DNA of 64,000 nt from Halichondria panicea. Lineage: Eukaryota; Porifera; Demospongiae; Suberitida; Halichondriidae. Below are positions 48,852-60,499 of this stretch, piece after piece (the stretch's first letter is position 1; the number at the start of each line of letters is the position of its first letter). A program made the position numbers and the translations under genes. Under the pieces are notes generated by a model. The model was not told the origin of the DNA. It saw only the letters and a program-made list of their open reading frames with translations, and searched no databases. The stretch covers positions 4,572,620 to 4,636,619 of the forward strand of contig NC_087389.1 in NCBI RefSeq assembly GCF_963675165.1, written 5' to 3'.

Positions 48852-49405
48852 CATAGATAGAAGAGTAAGAGGGATTGGTAACGGAAGCAGTTCACGTGAT
48901 CATTTTACATTGAACTGCAGTAAAACCTCGAAAACTATCTGCGTTACGCCCTATAGGCTATTTTGCCGGGTAACTCGCTCAAAATAATAAAGTTGTGTTT
49001 TCTCAAGACATAATCTTTTTCAGCAATTTATAACGCGCCCAGTCTGTGAGCCACGTGTTGCACTTGCTAATGACTGACCACACCCAGTAAAAAGGGACAT
49101 TCCAGGAAAGTTTTAGGCAAACAGCTGCTATTTATAGTCTTGTATTGCTAAAATGTGTAAGCGTGCTGGTTATAACTGCTAAAATAGGTATAGACCTTTA
49201 AATATGAGTGAGTTGCACAGACTGAGCATATATGCTTGTGGTATATTATGCACTATGTGTAGAAATAGGCCATCAGCTTGACCTACCCGGACCACCCCCA
49301 TCTACAGCTTTAGCTTGTTGACACAGCCTCGATTAAACCGCGGGTAACGCGGATGTTACACGAGGGTACTTCCGTTACCAATCTCTCTTCCTCTTCCATC
49401 TATAA
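48852..49405. mobile_element. MITE-like element, about 37-bp terminal inverted repeats
   Basis: The left end runs CATAGATAGAAGAGTAAGAG then GATTGGTAACGGAAG. The right end is its inverse with four or five changes (ACTTCCGTTACCAATC, then CTTCCATCTATAATG). No coding capacity inside. Confidence 0.6.
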
Positions 49406-50157
49406 TGTGACTGAATGCAACAGATGAATGGGGAGAGTTGGTGCACCGTTATAAAGACTCTTTAACCCATCATTCTCGGCTCTCCAGGCTGAGCATCTGT
49501 TTGCTTTTTTGTTTCTGTCTGTTCTCTACCTTATGGTGTTTGCCTTTCTATGTTAACCTACCCTTTAATTGTGCATACTTTAATTAAAGCACAGATTCTA
49601 AATTTAGGAATCAATCAGATCAGCATGTCAGCATGGCCAGTTGGCCACCCCCAGTAACATAATGTGGATATGGACATACATGTAGACAGCTAATTATGAC
49701 ATAATATATACTACTTCTAACCATTGGTGTGTGTAGAAACGAAGACGCTTGCAGCATTTTCTTAAAAAAAGCACAGCCTCTAAAAAAAGACACAGAAAGT
49801 AAAATTCTTTATCAATTACTACATCTACATAATTACCCAAACCCCCTCCCCCTGGCCTCCCCTGAGAGTATTAAAAACCAGCAGATCAGACTCAGCAGAT
49901 CAGACTAAAAAAACACAATTCAAGTAAAAAGACTAGATTACAAGAACTGAAGGTAACTACATAGTAAATTGCATATTATTGTTAGAAGCATGAATACAAA
50001 TAATAATATATAGCTAGCTTACCAACTTATAGTACAGTTATTCCTGCAACCATGTGTCTCATAAGCAAGTTAACGTGTAAGTGCATTATGGAAATAGGAG
50101 AGGTGGCACCCTCTTCTCAGTTCCTCACAATTTTTGTTTGTTTGTTTTAACCCCTCC

Positions 50158-50158
<1 letters not shown>

Positions 50159-50226
<68 letters not shown>
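50159..50226. repeat. CA/GT microsatellite
   Basis: About 34 uninterrupted CA units. Other pure dinucleotide tracts are at 3390-3472 (GT, nibrin intron), 8026-8069 (CA, KDM5 intron 5) and 25028-25080 (CA, phosphotransferase intron 3). Confidence 0.9.
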
Positions 50227-50231
<5 letters not shown>

Positions 50232-51267
50232 GCCGAGACAGGAGCGATCTACATCAATGCAGGTACAATTGTTACTTAAAAGGCAAACAGCTTATAGGAA
50301 ACAAACAACACGAGCAACTGTTATTCACACATTGCATTTAGAGCGATGCTCTGTTTAACAACGGTATCCATATCATCATCCCATGCATGACAACATGCCA
50401 TAAATCACCTTACACCCTTCTTATATATAATTATGTAAACAGGCATTAACGCACAAGACAAAATGCATAAGCTTTCCCTTCCCTTAATTAGTACAATGTG
50501 ATATACATATACAAAACCAACACTACTATAGTCATAGCTAAATCTCTGATTACATGCACTATATGTAAACGATCAGCTTTCTGACAACTTCAATGAGAAT
50601 ATATACCACCCTCTCTAGCTGTATATGTATTTTCATTGTGTAATTTATTACAAGAATTGGATGTAAACAATGATATCAACAGACCATTTTTACGCTGTTG
50701 AAACCACCCAAAAATGACTTTTGGCAAGCTTTCACGAAAATAGTTCACCCAAAGCCATACTGGTGATTCTCTCATTGCTGAGCATGATGCTAAGCGGCAG
50801 TGGTTGAAATCATCACTGCAGTGTCTTCTCGAGGCAGAATGTCAACCAATTAAGAGTTTCTGCATCAGATAGTTAGCATGCACAAACCAGGATATGGTAC
50901 GACCATGCATATCGATTAAATGTACATGTACAAACAATCTCTCAAAATTCTGTTTTAGCACACTCGTGCACATTCATTCACTAGATAGTGAGTTGCATGC
51001 ATGCCCTCTCTTCCTTTATACGCCCTTGCTATACATATTTCTCTAGCTGTATATGTATTTTCAGTGAAAGTAATAATTTATTACGGTTACAACACAGTTT
51101 ATTATTGTTTTAGACACTAGTTGATAAGATCTACATGGGAAGTACATGGGAAAAATGCCTCAGAGCAGGTATACTATGGGACTTAGTATACCTGCAAATT
51201 TACTTAGCATTCCGTTGTCAAGTAATTGTATCAAGCGGTTTGCGCATGCGCACTAGTATCTAAATGA

Positions 51268-51402
51268 GTTAGACACTGTTTTGTCGGTGTCCATGTGATT
51301 TAGAAGCCCTCAGCCACTTTAGTACCCTCACTACGCCCGGGATACTAAATCAGAGCCTTTGGGCTTCTAAATCCCATAGACACCTCCAAAACAGTGTCTA
51401 AC
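51268..51402. mobile_element. Short MITE, about 42-bp terminal inverted repeats
   Basis: The ends GTTAGACACTGTTTTG and CAAAACAGTGTCTAAC pair. Pairing continues inward to GATTTAGAAGCCC/GGGCTTCTAAATC with few mismatches, leaving about 50 bp of centre. Confidence 0.7.
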
Positions 51403-51730
51403 AATTAGATCTATAGACACACCCAGATACAATTAATTTATCCCAGGCCTACAAGTTGGTGACCTAGCGTTATTTTATTTTAGAGACAACTCGGCCTGGG
51501 GAAGATCACAGATATTTGATATGCATAGCAGCAGTTGCTATGTTGAGGTGGGTCATTAGTTCATTTGCACTTAGCCTGATTCAATTACATTACATTACAC
51601 TGTAAGCTTACAGCTTCTACATGACTCCCACTCTACTATGCATGTCACACATCTAGAATTGTGTCTATAATCAGTTAGGAGTAGATCTATATATTATATA
51701 GAAGTAATAGATCTATAGCTACATGTAGAG

Positions 51731-54700
51731 ATGAAGAAGAAGCTGGGAAATGAAATTTGGAGACTGAGGATAAACTGGACTTTCTCAGCATTTTTGATAT
51801 CAGTGCTGTGGACCAGTACAGTCATAGATCAAATGTCGTCAAATCACAGATTTGTGACTAATCCGAAACAAAAAGATCTTAACCAAACGGCGAACAGCAA
51901 CAATGTAAGTTATGCCTACTTCACTTATCATGTCTCATGTACAATCATAACTGTACAGGTTGAGGCAGGATTAGGAGGTTCTGAATTATTTTACTCGATG
52001 GTAACAAGCTCGATTCAATTTGGTGCTGTTATTGGAAGTCTATCAATGGGTCTTCTTGTCAAGTACCTACCCTACTGGTATCTGTTTAACGCCTCTCTAT
52101 GTGCACTCATAATTGGAAACATCTTGTACGCTGTTTCATACACGGCCTGGCTTCTTTTAGTTGCCGAATTGCTTATTGGGCTTTACCTGGGATCATACTT
52201 GACCCTTAGTTATAGTTATTCTATAGACAGCAGTGTTGAGTATAGCCAGCTACAGCAAGAGAACAACAAGACTACTCACAGTGAAAGAGAGAGCTCTAAG
52301 ATGCGTGATTTACTGTTTGGAATAGAAGGAATGGGACGTGGAGTTGGATTTTTCCTTGGACCAGGTAGTTATAAAGGAGCTAGCCTTACTAAATAAGTTA
52401 AGCTATTTTACATAATTTATATGTAAATGCATCAAGTCCTTGTGTACTTTTTCGTTCAATGTATATACAATTGTCCAAGACTATATACCGTATAGCGCGA
52501 AATTTTCGAGGGGCTTAATTTTCGTGGATTTCGTGGGTTAGCAATCCTACACGAAAATTAAGTCCACGAAAATCGTTCTTTACCTGCTATAACGTGCAAG
52601 ATTTAAAGGCGTGGCTTCCGGTAAGCAGTCATTCCGCGAACATTGTGCAACGAAATAGCTTTTAGAGGCTAATCCACGAAATATAAGTGCCTCGAAAATT
52701 TCGCGCTATACGGTAATAGGGGCATATGTATTAGTTATTGCCCAGCCAGAGCTACGCCCCAAGGGCATTATGTCATCCAGTGCAATATATGGCATGTTGC
52801 ACGAGGGCGCCTGCAATAACTAACTTGTTGCCCAATGACGTTAAACTCGTCTGACTGGTCATATAAATCGTAATAAAAGACATGTGTTTTGAAGGAATTT
52901 AGTGTATTCATTAGTTTTGCTGAATTCCATAGTAAATTTTTTAGGTTTTCTTCCCACTAGTAGTTGTAAAAGTAGCCTATAAAAGGGACCAACTGAGTAT
53001 TGGGTGGGATGGTGGGGTATAAGTCCCAAATGGATATCTCTTAAAGAAATCTACTGCATTTACGCACAATGCAAGTGCATATAATCCAGAGTGCATTATG
53101 CCATATAATGCAGTGCAATATATGATAGCCATGGCAGTGATGCAACATGCCATATACTGAGCACTGGATTGCTTTGATCTGCCCACTCACTGGGCAACAA
53201 ATATACTTGAAGCATTCACCAATTATACACCCACACAGTATCATAATAGGAGCATGGCTTACACTACATAATATTATTCACTTACAGGTATTGGCGTATT
53301 GATGTCTTATTTTTCTGTTGACCAATTTCGATCAGTTGGTTGGCTAAACACAGCTCTGAGCTTGTGCACTTTTATTCCATTCATCTTTTTGTTTCGTGGA
53401 GAAAGAAGTTGCAAAGTTAAAAATTGTCAAATGAACTGCAGTTTCAAACATACATGTCATTCCAACATGGCTATGAGCAAACTATCCGTGCTTATAATAT
53501 CCTTACATATACACTAACAGTGATTACAGTGGAACCTTTTTATAACGGACACCTTTTATTAAAAAATTTTTGGCTGTTATTAGATGGCCTTTTGAGGAGA
53601 TTTGATTATTTGGGACCCCCCTATATAGGTGCCTAGCTGTTTTATGAAGTTTGCTTTCTTCAGGGGTGGCCGCTATAAAAAAGATTTCACTGTAAACACT
53701 TGTACTGCTAATCATGGCGTTAATAGCCATGCAGTAATCTTGCTATTCTATGCATGTATATGTATTAGCCATAAAACGAATGGAAAACCTTAACAGTGAC
53801 TTCAGCACATCATTTCAATGCACCTACTAGCATACCTGCTAGCCATTGGATGGGGAGTGTTCAATGCATTATTGGCCCCAGTTCTAACTGACTCTTTTGG
53901 TTTTGACATAAACTTTACAGCTTACTTTATTCTGGCATTCACTATTCCAAAAGTCGTTGGATCTATTCTTTTGTAAGTACAATCAATTTTATGCATCAAC
54001 TGTGCTGTAAATGTAGAGCCTTCATAGACAATTTTGATAATGATATTGTTATTCATTCAGGATACTCCTTCAAAAAATTGGAGTAAGTGTTCAAGTGGTA
54101 GGCATTATTGGAATTTTGATTACCATTTGCGGCTATCTGGTAATGACAGACTGGCAGACTATACCATATGACCCCTGTACTGAGTACAGTCCCTACCACC
54201 ATCCAGAACTGCTACAGAATGTCCCAGCAATGAACTATACAAGTCGCTATTCAACAGCTGCTACTAGCAGCAGTATTCTATTGCAAAGCTCTATCAAACT
54301 CAATTTTGAAAATAACAGAACACAATCGTTGTCACTTCAATTGCCTATTCAAATGTTTGAACGTTGCATGCAAACTGCACATTGTGACTGTAACAGGGAC
54401 AAATCAAAGTGCCTCACTTTTGACATTGCAGATGAACACATTTTTACCATACGAAACACTGTGCAAGACGAAATAAAGCAGCTCGAAGCATTCAACTGTT
54501 CCATCCACCCATACACAATATGTTTGAAGCGACCAATTAATTTAGAAACTCTAAATATTGAAGCTCAAAGTGTGCAAGTCCTCACAAATAATCAGTTCAA
54601 TACAGCAAGTAATGTTTGTATTGAGGCAATCATACCTCACCATCGTTGTCATTGGATACCGTTCACAATGTTCACAGGGAAAAAATGTGCAGATTGCCCA

Positions 54701-54850
54701 CCTATCTGCAGAAGCACTCACCAAACACTAACTCTGACTCAGTTTGTTGTCGGAGTGTCGTTGTTTATGATTGGCTACTCACTTGCCTGGGTAACAGTAC
54801 TAGCAATCTCCTCAAATGTGACACCAAAACCACTACAAGTACGCAAGTAA
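51731..54850 (+). CDS. Major facilitator superfamily transporter, copy A
   Basis: Exons 51731-51904, 51959-52364, 53288-53487, 53806-53972 and 54061 onward join in phase. The protein shows repeated hydrophobic helices (SAFLISVLWTST, FGAVIGSLSMGLLVKYLPYW, LLLVAELLIGLYLGSYLTLS, GVLMSYFSVDQF, LLAYLLAIGWGVFNALLAP, GIIGILITICGYLV, FVVGVSLFMIGYSLAWV). The loop GMGRGVGFFLGPG has an MFS-like pattern. A long Cys-rich, glycosylated loop sits between later helices (CMQTAHCDCNRDKSKC, CADCPPICRSTH). The overall layout recalls MFSD8-type carriers, but I would not name the substrate. The donor of exon 3 (GTGCTT) is weak. Exon 5 either splices at CAA/GTACGC or reads to the stop at 54850. A conserved last exon exists at 57240, but direct joining gives the wrong frame, so one exon appears missing or unrecognised. 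Confidence 0.75.
52486..52715. mobile_element. MITE in copy A intron 2 (TACCGTATAGCGCG ends)
   Basis: Terminal inverted repeats TACCGTATAGCGCGAAATTT and AAATTTCGCGCTATACGGTA are perfect, with further internal inverted pieces (CTTAATTTTCGTGGA/TCCACGAAAAT). It is absent at the matching position of copy B. Confidence 0.8.
53525..53694. mobile_element. MITE in copy A intron 3 (TACAGTG ends)
   Basis: The ends TACAGTGGAACC and TTTCACTGTA are inverted, with TATAACGGACACC/GGTGGCCGCTATA inside. The same insertion is at 62791-62960 in copy B, so it predates the gene duplication. Confidence 0.7.
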
Positions 54851-55322
54851 TTATGATGTATCTAAAGCCCTGTTTACACTAGTACTGATCCATAATTCTG
54901 TTCCGAGTAAGTGGGCATAGTAAACTAACCACTAATTGCATTTGCACCACAAACGTTGGTTGCTACAGGTTTACTCTAGGAAAACCAACCAACACTTACA
55001 ACACTTTAGAATTAGTACATGTACTTCGTGTTTACTGGCAGGAGTCACAGATAGGCCTTGCCCAATTATGATCAAAATTTTGCCTATTAGTGTACATTTG
55101 TGGTCTCCAAGTCTCATGCATTGTACCTACTAGTCTTTAATTCTTACCAATTAGTCTTTAATTATTACCTATTAATCTCAATAAAAAATCATCAACGAGA
55201 ATTATACTGCAACAGACTTCTAAGGAACTATATCGGTGAAAGAAATCTTAGAAAAGAGTCATTGCAACCGATCTAGTAGTACTACTAGCACCTTCCATAC
55301 ATTACTACTATAGCAAGAGTCG

Positions 55323-55497
55323 TAGAATGTTTTGCGAGCATCAAACCGAACTTTGCGAGGGTTGATCAATTCGCAATAACAAAATTCGCAAAAAATACAC
55401 ACGATCCTTGCCAGAACGCAATAGTTAGATCGCAAAGGTCAACATTTCTGCTGATTTTGCTCATTCGCAAAGGTTTTTCACCTGCGAAAATATTCTA
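55323..55497. mobile_element. MITE (TAGAATGTTTTGCGA ends)
   Basis: The ends TAGAATGTTTTGCGA and TGCGAAAATATTCTA are inverted, with several TTCGCAA motifs inside. A degraded relative lies at 35764-35936 in the phosphotransferase intron 7 (TAGAATGTTTTGCGAGCATC). Confidence 0.65.
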
Positions 55498-56205
55498 TAT
55501 GATAGAGAGACTAGATTACATCACCCACACTTGGATTGGTCAGTGTGTAAATTCCAAGCTTGTGACAGATACAGGAAGTCACATTACTCTCCACATACAT
55601 CTGATGTACAGTATGCCTACGTTCGATACTCTCTTCTCTATCATATACTCTTGCTACTAGCCAGTCTAGCCAGTAGCCACCACGTGGACCATGCGCTCAG
55701 AAATGTAACTATTAGCATTACTCATGCTATTGACGCTTAGTGCTTCTATAAATACTTTTTCTACCAAAATTTGGTAAAAATTACAGCCTAACAACAACTT
55801 CTGACCAAGTCCAACCCACCTCCAGAGGTATAGGTTGGGCTAATCCAGATTAGAACCAGGATTAGACCCGTTTAAATGAACGCGGATAGGTTTAATCCGG
55901 ATTCTAACCGGATTACCAGTTCTATATCAAGGTGCACTTAGTACGAGCTAGCAGGAGCACATTACAGAAGGAGCGTCTTACCTCGGGAATCGCATCTCGT
56001 GCAAGTTTGCAAAGCATGACCTTATATGCAAAACCACTAAGTGGGTCTGCGGGCAAGTGCTAATTGAGCTGACGGTGTACTTTTACCAAGCATAGGTCAA
56101 TAAAAGTGAAAAGCTACAGCTAGCTAGCTAGCTATAGGCCTGGTAGTAAGCTCTCTCTTCTAAGAACCCCAGTAAGACTCTCTACTGCAAAAACAAAACG
56201 CCTAG

Positions 56206-56361
56206 TACCGTAAGCGTTCCAATTATAGAACCAGCCTCGGGTAGGACGCCCTCTTTTATAACGCCCATAATTATACCACCATATAAAATAAATTTTTTCG
56301 GTACATTGTTTCGAAAAATAATTATTTTTTTACTGGTTCTATAATTAGAACGTTTACGGTA
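56206..56361. mobile_element. MITE (TACCGTAAGCGTTC ends)
   Basis: The ends TACCGTAAGCGTTCCAATTA and TAATTAGAACGTTTACGGTA are inverted with small mismatches, and pairing continues through TATAGAACCAG/CTGGTTCTATA. Confidence 0.75.
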
Positions 56362-57239
56362 TGTGTTAGTCAAGTCAGCAAACTTTCTCTGTACAAAGTG
56401 ACTGGATATGCTCCTATTTCAGAACTTTCTGTACCTCACCAATGACAGTTTCTTCCATGATGTATACCAACATCCATCAAAGATCGATCAGCTATTCATT
56501 TTAGCTCTTTCTGGCTCAACCTAGCTCACTACACACAAAATCCGTTCATAATGATATTCACAGGCTGACCGCGGTCTGTAATTTATGTACACAGTACTTA
56601 CACACTTTTCTTATAAGGCAATGCGGCGTTTATGAAAGCACACGAGATGCGATTTCCGAACCCATGCAGAGTTAGACGCTCTTTCTGTAATGTGCTCCTG
56701 GTATGAGGTTGCACTAGAAACTGACTTTTGTGTTTTGTCATTGAGTCAATAATATTTTTTACGCACATGCATACTCTAACCTTCAAATTCAAAGGGGATT
56801 GTGATGGGCACTCTAAATACAGTTAACACTCTTTCGGAAGCAACAAGTCAAATTTTCCGTAAGTAAATGTACTGCATCTCAGTTAATACCAATGTACTAA
56901 CCAGTGGCGTAGGAAATTTTGAAAGTGGGGACACTACGGAGTGAGCGAAGGGAGCTCTAGATAAATGGGGGTGTGAGAGTGGGGTAAACAACTACCAGCA
57001 CTTGTGAGCCCCACACTCTTTTCCTATGCCACTGCTGTATACAAAGAACAAATGTGTTATTAAAAGAGCAGAAAACAATACTTTGTCATTGACAGCATGC
57101 AATTACTTGACAGGTAATTGCACGCTGTCAATGACGACGTGCAATTACTGGACCGGATGTAATTGCATCATGCCATGTACACTCTGCAGTCACTAATAGC
57201 ACAACATGCGATTATGCCCATGCATACACCATACATGCA

Positions 57240-57437
57240 GTGGATGCAGCTTATGAGGGGATGCAGAAACGATTATTTGTCTCCACAATAACAGTTGCCA
57301 TTCTGTTTGTGCCATTCTTGTTGGAGCTACTATTGCTTCGCCACCAAAACATTGACTCACCTAACAACAAAGAGGACAAGACTGGAGGCGCTGAAGACAC
57401 CACTGCCATGCTGGAAGGACTAGATAATGATAAATAG
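57240..57437 (+). CDS. Last exon of the MFS transporter (copy A)
   Basis: Reads VDAAYEGMQKRLFVSTITVA then LFVPFLLELLLLRHQN and an acidic tail ending EGLDNDK-stop. It encodes one last hydrophobic helix and a cytoplasmic tail. The acceptor is TGCAG at 57236-57240. The coding frame needs one base from the preceding exon. A second, nearly identical exon lies at 59600-59800. Confidence 0.65.
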   Translation: MDAAYEGMQKRLFVSTITVAILFVPFLLELLLLRHQNIDSPNNKEDKTGGAEDTTAMLEGLDNDK

Positions 57438-58447
57438 AGTCATTCATAACCAATATCAATATCATAATTATAATACTCTGCATGCTCATGCATAATAATC
57501 ATTTATTTATAAACTGTTTGTTGCAAGCACTTGAAAAATAATTCATAGTATTCAATAGCCTATTATATAGATCTATGATCTTTACCTGAGATCAAGAGGA
57601 ACACATGTACATGCATGCTCACAGAAGTTTTTGCTTATGCTGTGCTGTATAAGTTGAAGAAGTTCGAAAGAGTCGAACGACAGACTATTAGATCTAGTGC
57701 ATAATTTATTTTACGTACTTCAATTCTTGTAGATACACGCCTACAATTATAATTATAAAGTGCATACGTTGTATAATTATTGTGCATAATATTATTGAAC
57801 AAAAGGGACAGCATATAAAATATACATCATGTGACGACATGTTACTATAATTATAGACAGCACAAATCAACGGGTATTAATTGGTAAATATTTTCCTGTT
57901 CTTACGGACCAAAGATTGGACAGTAAATGAACAAAGAAATGCAACAGTTCACTGTTCTGTACTGTCGACATCGTAGCTTGAGGAGTTTGAATCGAGACGT
58001 AGAGGGTGTGGTTCTTGCACGAGTAGCCATACTATTGATTGTTAATCATTTGTGATGTAGTTTTAAGGACATTTTTAGCTGCATTTTCAAGTAAAAAATT
58101 AGCCGCGGCCGTTATTTGAACGTGCGGTCGTCAATGCAGTAATAGCACATCGTTAATGACGACGTACAATTACTGATACGCGATTAATCACTGTGCGAAC
58201 TAGTGTTCAAGCTGGCACTGTGCTAATGCCTCTCGCCATGTTTTTGCTTTCGCTCAAAAGTATTAGAGTGTTATATTAGTTTCTGTAATGAATTTTATTA
58301 AAGTTAGCTTATCTATATAAAGTCACTGAGAAGAAAAGACTTATTTACATGCATCTATTGTTGTTATTATTTATTGTATTATGTGGCTTACCAGGACCTC
58401 AAGAAAGAAGAAAATTGATTCTTCCAGGATCTGTAGTTCAGTGTATA

Positions 58448-58715
58448 TACAGTAGACTCTCGTTAATCCGGTCACCCTTGGGACCATGCAGCTTGGCCGG
58501 AATAGCGAGGTGGCTGTAGCTCAGGAAATAGCCCCGGCTATTGAAAACCTTGTTTGGGACAGCCAGCACTGGCCGGTAAATGGAATAGCGAGTGGCCGTA
58601 CTTCAGGGTGAGTTTTGTGCAGTAAACATATAGCTAGCATTCCGTGCCAAGCCAAATGGCCGGTATATCGAGGTGGCCGTACTTCAGAGAGCCGGAATAG
58701 CGAGAGTCTACTGTA
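58448..58715. mobile_element. MITE (TACAGTAGACTCTCG ends)
   Basis: The ends TACAGTAGACTCTCG and CGAGAGTCTACTGTA are perfect inverted repeats, flanking repeated GGCCGGAATAGCGAG-type subunits. Confidence 0.75.
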
Positions 58716-58905
58716 ATATCTAAGAAGAAAAGACCTGTGTACATGCATATTGTTATCTATAATATTGTTATACGATAGTGTTTTGTGGCTTACCAGGCCG
58801 TCAAGACAAAGATGATTCTGCCAGGAGGATCTGGATCTGGATCTTGGATATTATTTTCTCACACATGGGGAATGAGCACGCATGCGCATTACATCCATAG
58901 GAATA

Positions 58906-59533
58906 ATTATGCCTCGAGGCATAGCCACACGAGGGATACGGTAAAGCTGACTGTGTGTAGATGGGCGTGGCCCGCCTCCAAAAGGGAGACGGGTTGCAGC
59001 CCTATCTAGCATTCGTTCTTGCTGCAGAAAAACATGCAGCACCAATCAGATTGCAGACTGCCTACATTATGTAAGCAGTTTGCATTCAGGAATGCATATG
59101 CACCGATCAGATTGTATAACCCTTACGTAATGCATTTTTGTTGGCTTCCCACCAACAAATGGCTACTGCTAGCTAGCTGTTTTAACAGATATTTTCTGAG
59201 TATTGTAGCTAACAAAAAGCTAGCGCTTTAGTGCAAGGCTAACTCATATGTTGAATAGAAAGTTTGTGTGGACAGATGACGCTATGAAGAGACTGCAACA
59301 GCCTTCAATGTGAGTCAAACTATAGCCATAACTCGAGAAAGAAGCTTTAGTTTGCTAATCCACGAATCAAAATCCAAGAGAACGTGGCTATAGAAGCCTA
59401 TAGAAGCTGTTAGCTTTCGTCGCATTGCAACCGTTGAGCAGTTACAGCTGGAACAGACACACACACAGACACACAGACACACACACAGTCAGCTTTACCG
59501 TATCCCTCGTGCGGCTACGCCTCGAGGCATAAT
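58906..59533. mobile_element. Element with about 50-bp GCCTCGAGGC terminal inverted repeats
   Basis: The left arm runs ATTATGCCTCGAGGCATAGC, GGGATACGGTAAAGCTGACT. The right arm is its inverse (AGTCAGCTTTACCGTATCCC, GCCTCGAGGCATAAT). The centre of about 525 bp has no coding potential. It lies directly beside the duplicated last exon and may mark a duplication joint. Related ends occur near 25380 and 37124. Confidence 0.7.
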
Positions 59534-59599
59534 CACAGTGAATAATGACAACATGCGATTATGCCCATGCATACACCATACAATAATTATGCAGTGGAT

Positions 59600-59800
59600 G
59601 CAGCTTATGAGGGGATGCAGAAACTATTATTTGTCTCCACAATAACAGTTGCGATTCTATTTGTGCCATTCTTGTTGGAGCTACTATTGCTTCATCACCA
59701 AAACATTGACTCACCTAACAACAAAGAGGACAAGACTGGAGGCCCTGAAGACACCACTGCCATGCTGGAAGGACTAGATAATGATAAAATTAATAAATAG
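59600..59800 (+). pseudogene. Extra copy of the MFS last exon
   Basis: VDAAYEGMQKLLFVSTITVA and the following helix differ from the 57240 exon by only a few substitutions, plus an added INK before the stop. The preceding exons of a gene are not next to it: the sequence upstream is a transposon. It could be the last exon of a partly deleted middle copy, or be spliced from copy A as an alternative. Confidence 0.6.
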
Positions 59801-60499
59801 AGTCATTCATAACAACATAATTATAACACTCTGCTCATGAGCTCATAATTATACAATTATACACTGTTTGTTGCAAGCACCTTGAAATGCATGCTTCAGC
59901 ACTGGCACATAATTTAGTCTGATAGTGGTTCATATAATATAATTATAGCTATAGCCTATTATAGATCTAATTATGATCTTTACCCAAGATCAAGAGGCAC
60001 ACAGTACATGCATGCTTACAGAAGTTTTTGCTTATAATTTATGCTGTGCTGTAAACGTATTTGGTTTGAAAGAGTCGAAGGACAGACTATTAGTGCATAT
60101 GTTACATATTACATACGTCAATTCTTGAAGATATACACGACTATAATTAAAAGTGCACACATTGTTATAGTGCAATAATCATAATTGAACAAAAAGGACA
60201 GCCTGGCATATAAAATATACATGACGTGACGACATGTGACTACATAGACAGCACAAATCAACGGGTATTAATCGGTAAATATTTTCCTGTTCATACGGAC
60301 CAAAGATTAATTGGAGAGTAAATGAACAAAGAAATGCAACAGTTCACTGTTCTGTACTAGGAAAGTCATTCCACTGTTTTTTGTCGACATCATAGCTTGA
60401 GGAGTTCGAATCGAGACGTAGAGGGTGTGGTTCACAAAAGTAGGTGGGGAAGGTAGCTTGATGGACAGGTGTTCGATTAAATCAATATGGCACCATTTT
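59801..60499. other. Duplicated 3' flank of the MFS locus
   Basis: Matches 57438-58020 with indels (shared TTCACTGTTCTGTACT and CGAGACGTAGAGGGTGTGGT). The tail of the next minus-strand gene begins at its end. Confidence 0.55.

Larger units (their letters stand above)
48129..51730. other. Intergenic with MITE-like elements and microsatellites
   Basis: No gene supported in 3.6 kb. It contains CA repeats (48619-48638, 50159-50226) and the inverted-repeat elements 48852-49405 and 51268-51402. A segment at about 50620 (CTCTAGCTGTATATGTATTT) recurs near 51040. Confidence 0.5.
54851..57239. other. Presumed last intron of copy A, with two MITEs
   Basis: About 2.4 kb. It contains the inverted-repeat elements 55323-55497 and 56206-56361. 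I looked here for the exon that should bridge the helix ending VTPKPLQ and the last exon, and found none. Confidence 0.5.
57438..59599. other. Spacer between the duplicated last exons
   Basis: Downstream flank of copy A (duplicated at 59801-60440), then the elements 58448-58715 and 58906-59533. No gene seen. Confidence 0.5.

Noticed and set aside
50081..50358. Open frames with long His-Thr repeats
   Set aside because: Dinucleotide microsatellite translated in two frames; no flanking gene signals.
60395..60440. Possible tRNA B box at GTTCGAATC
   Set aside because: No A box or cloverleaf around it. The segment is a duplicated flank also present at 57985-58015 with a different base.
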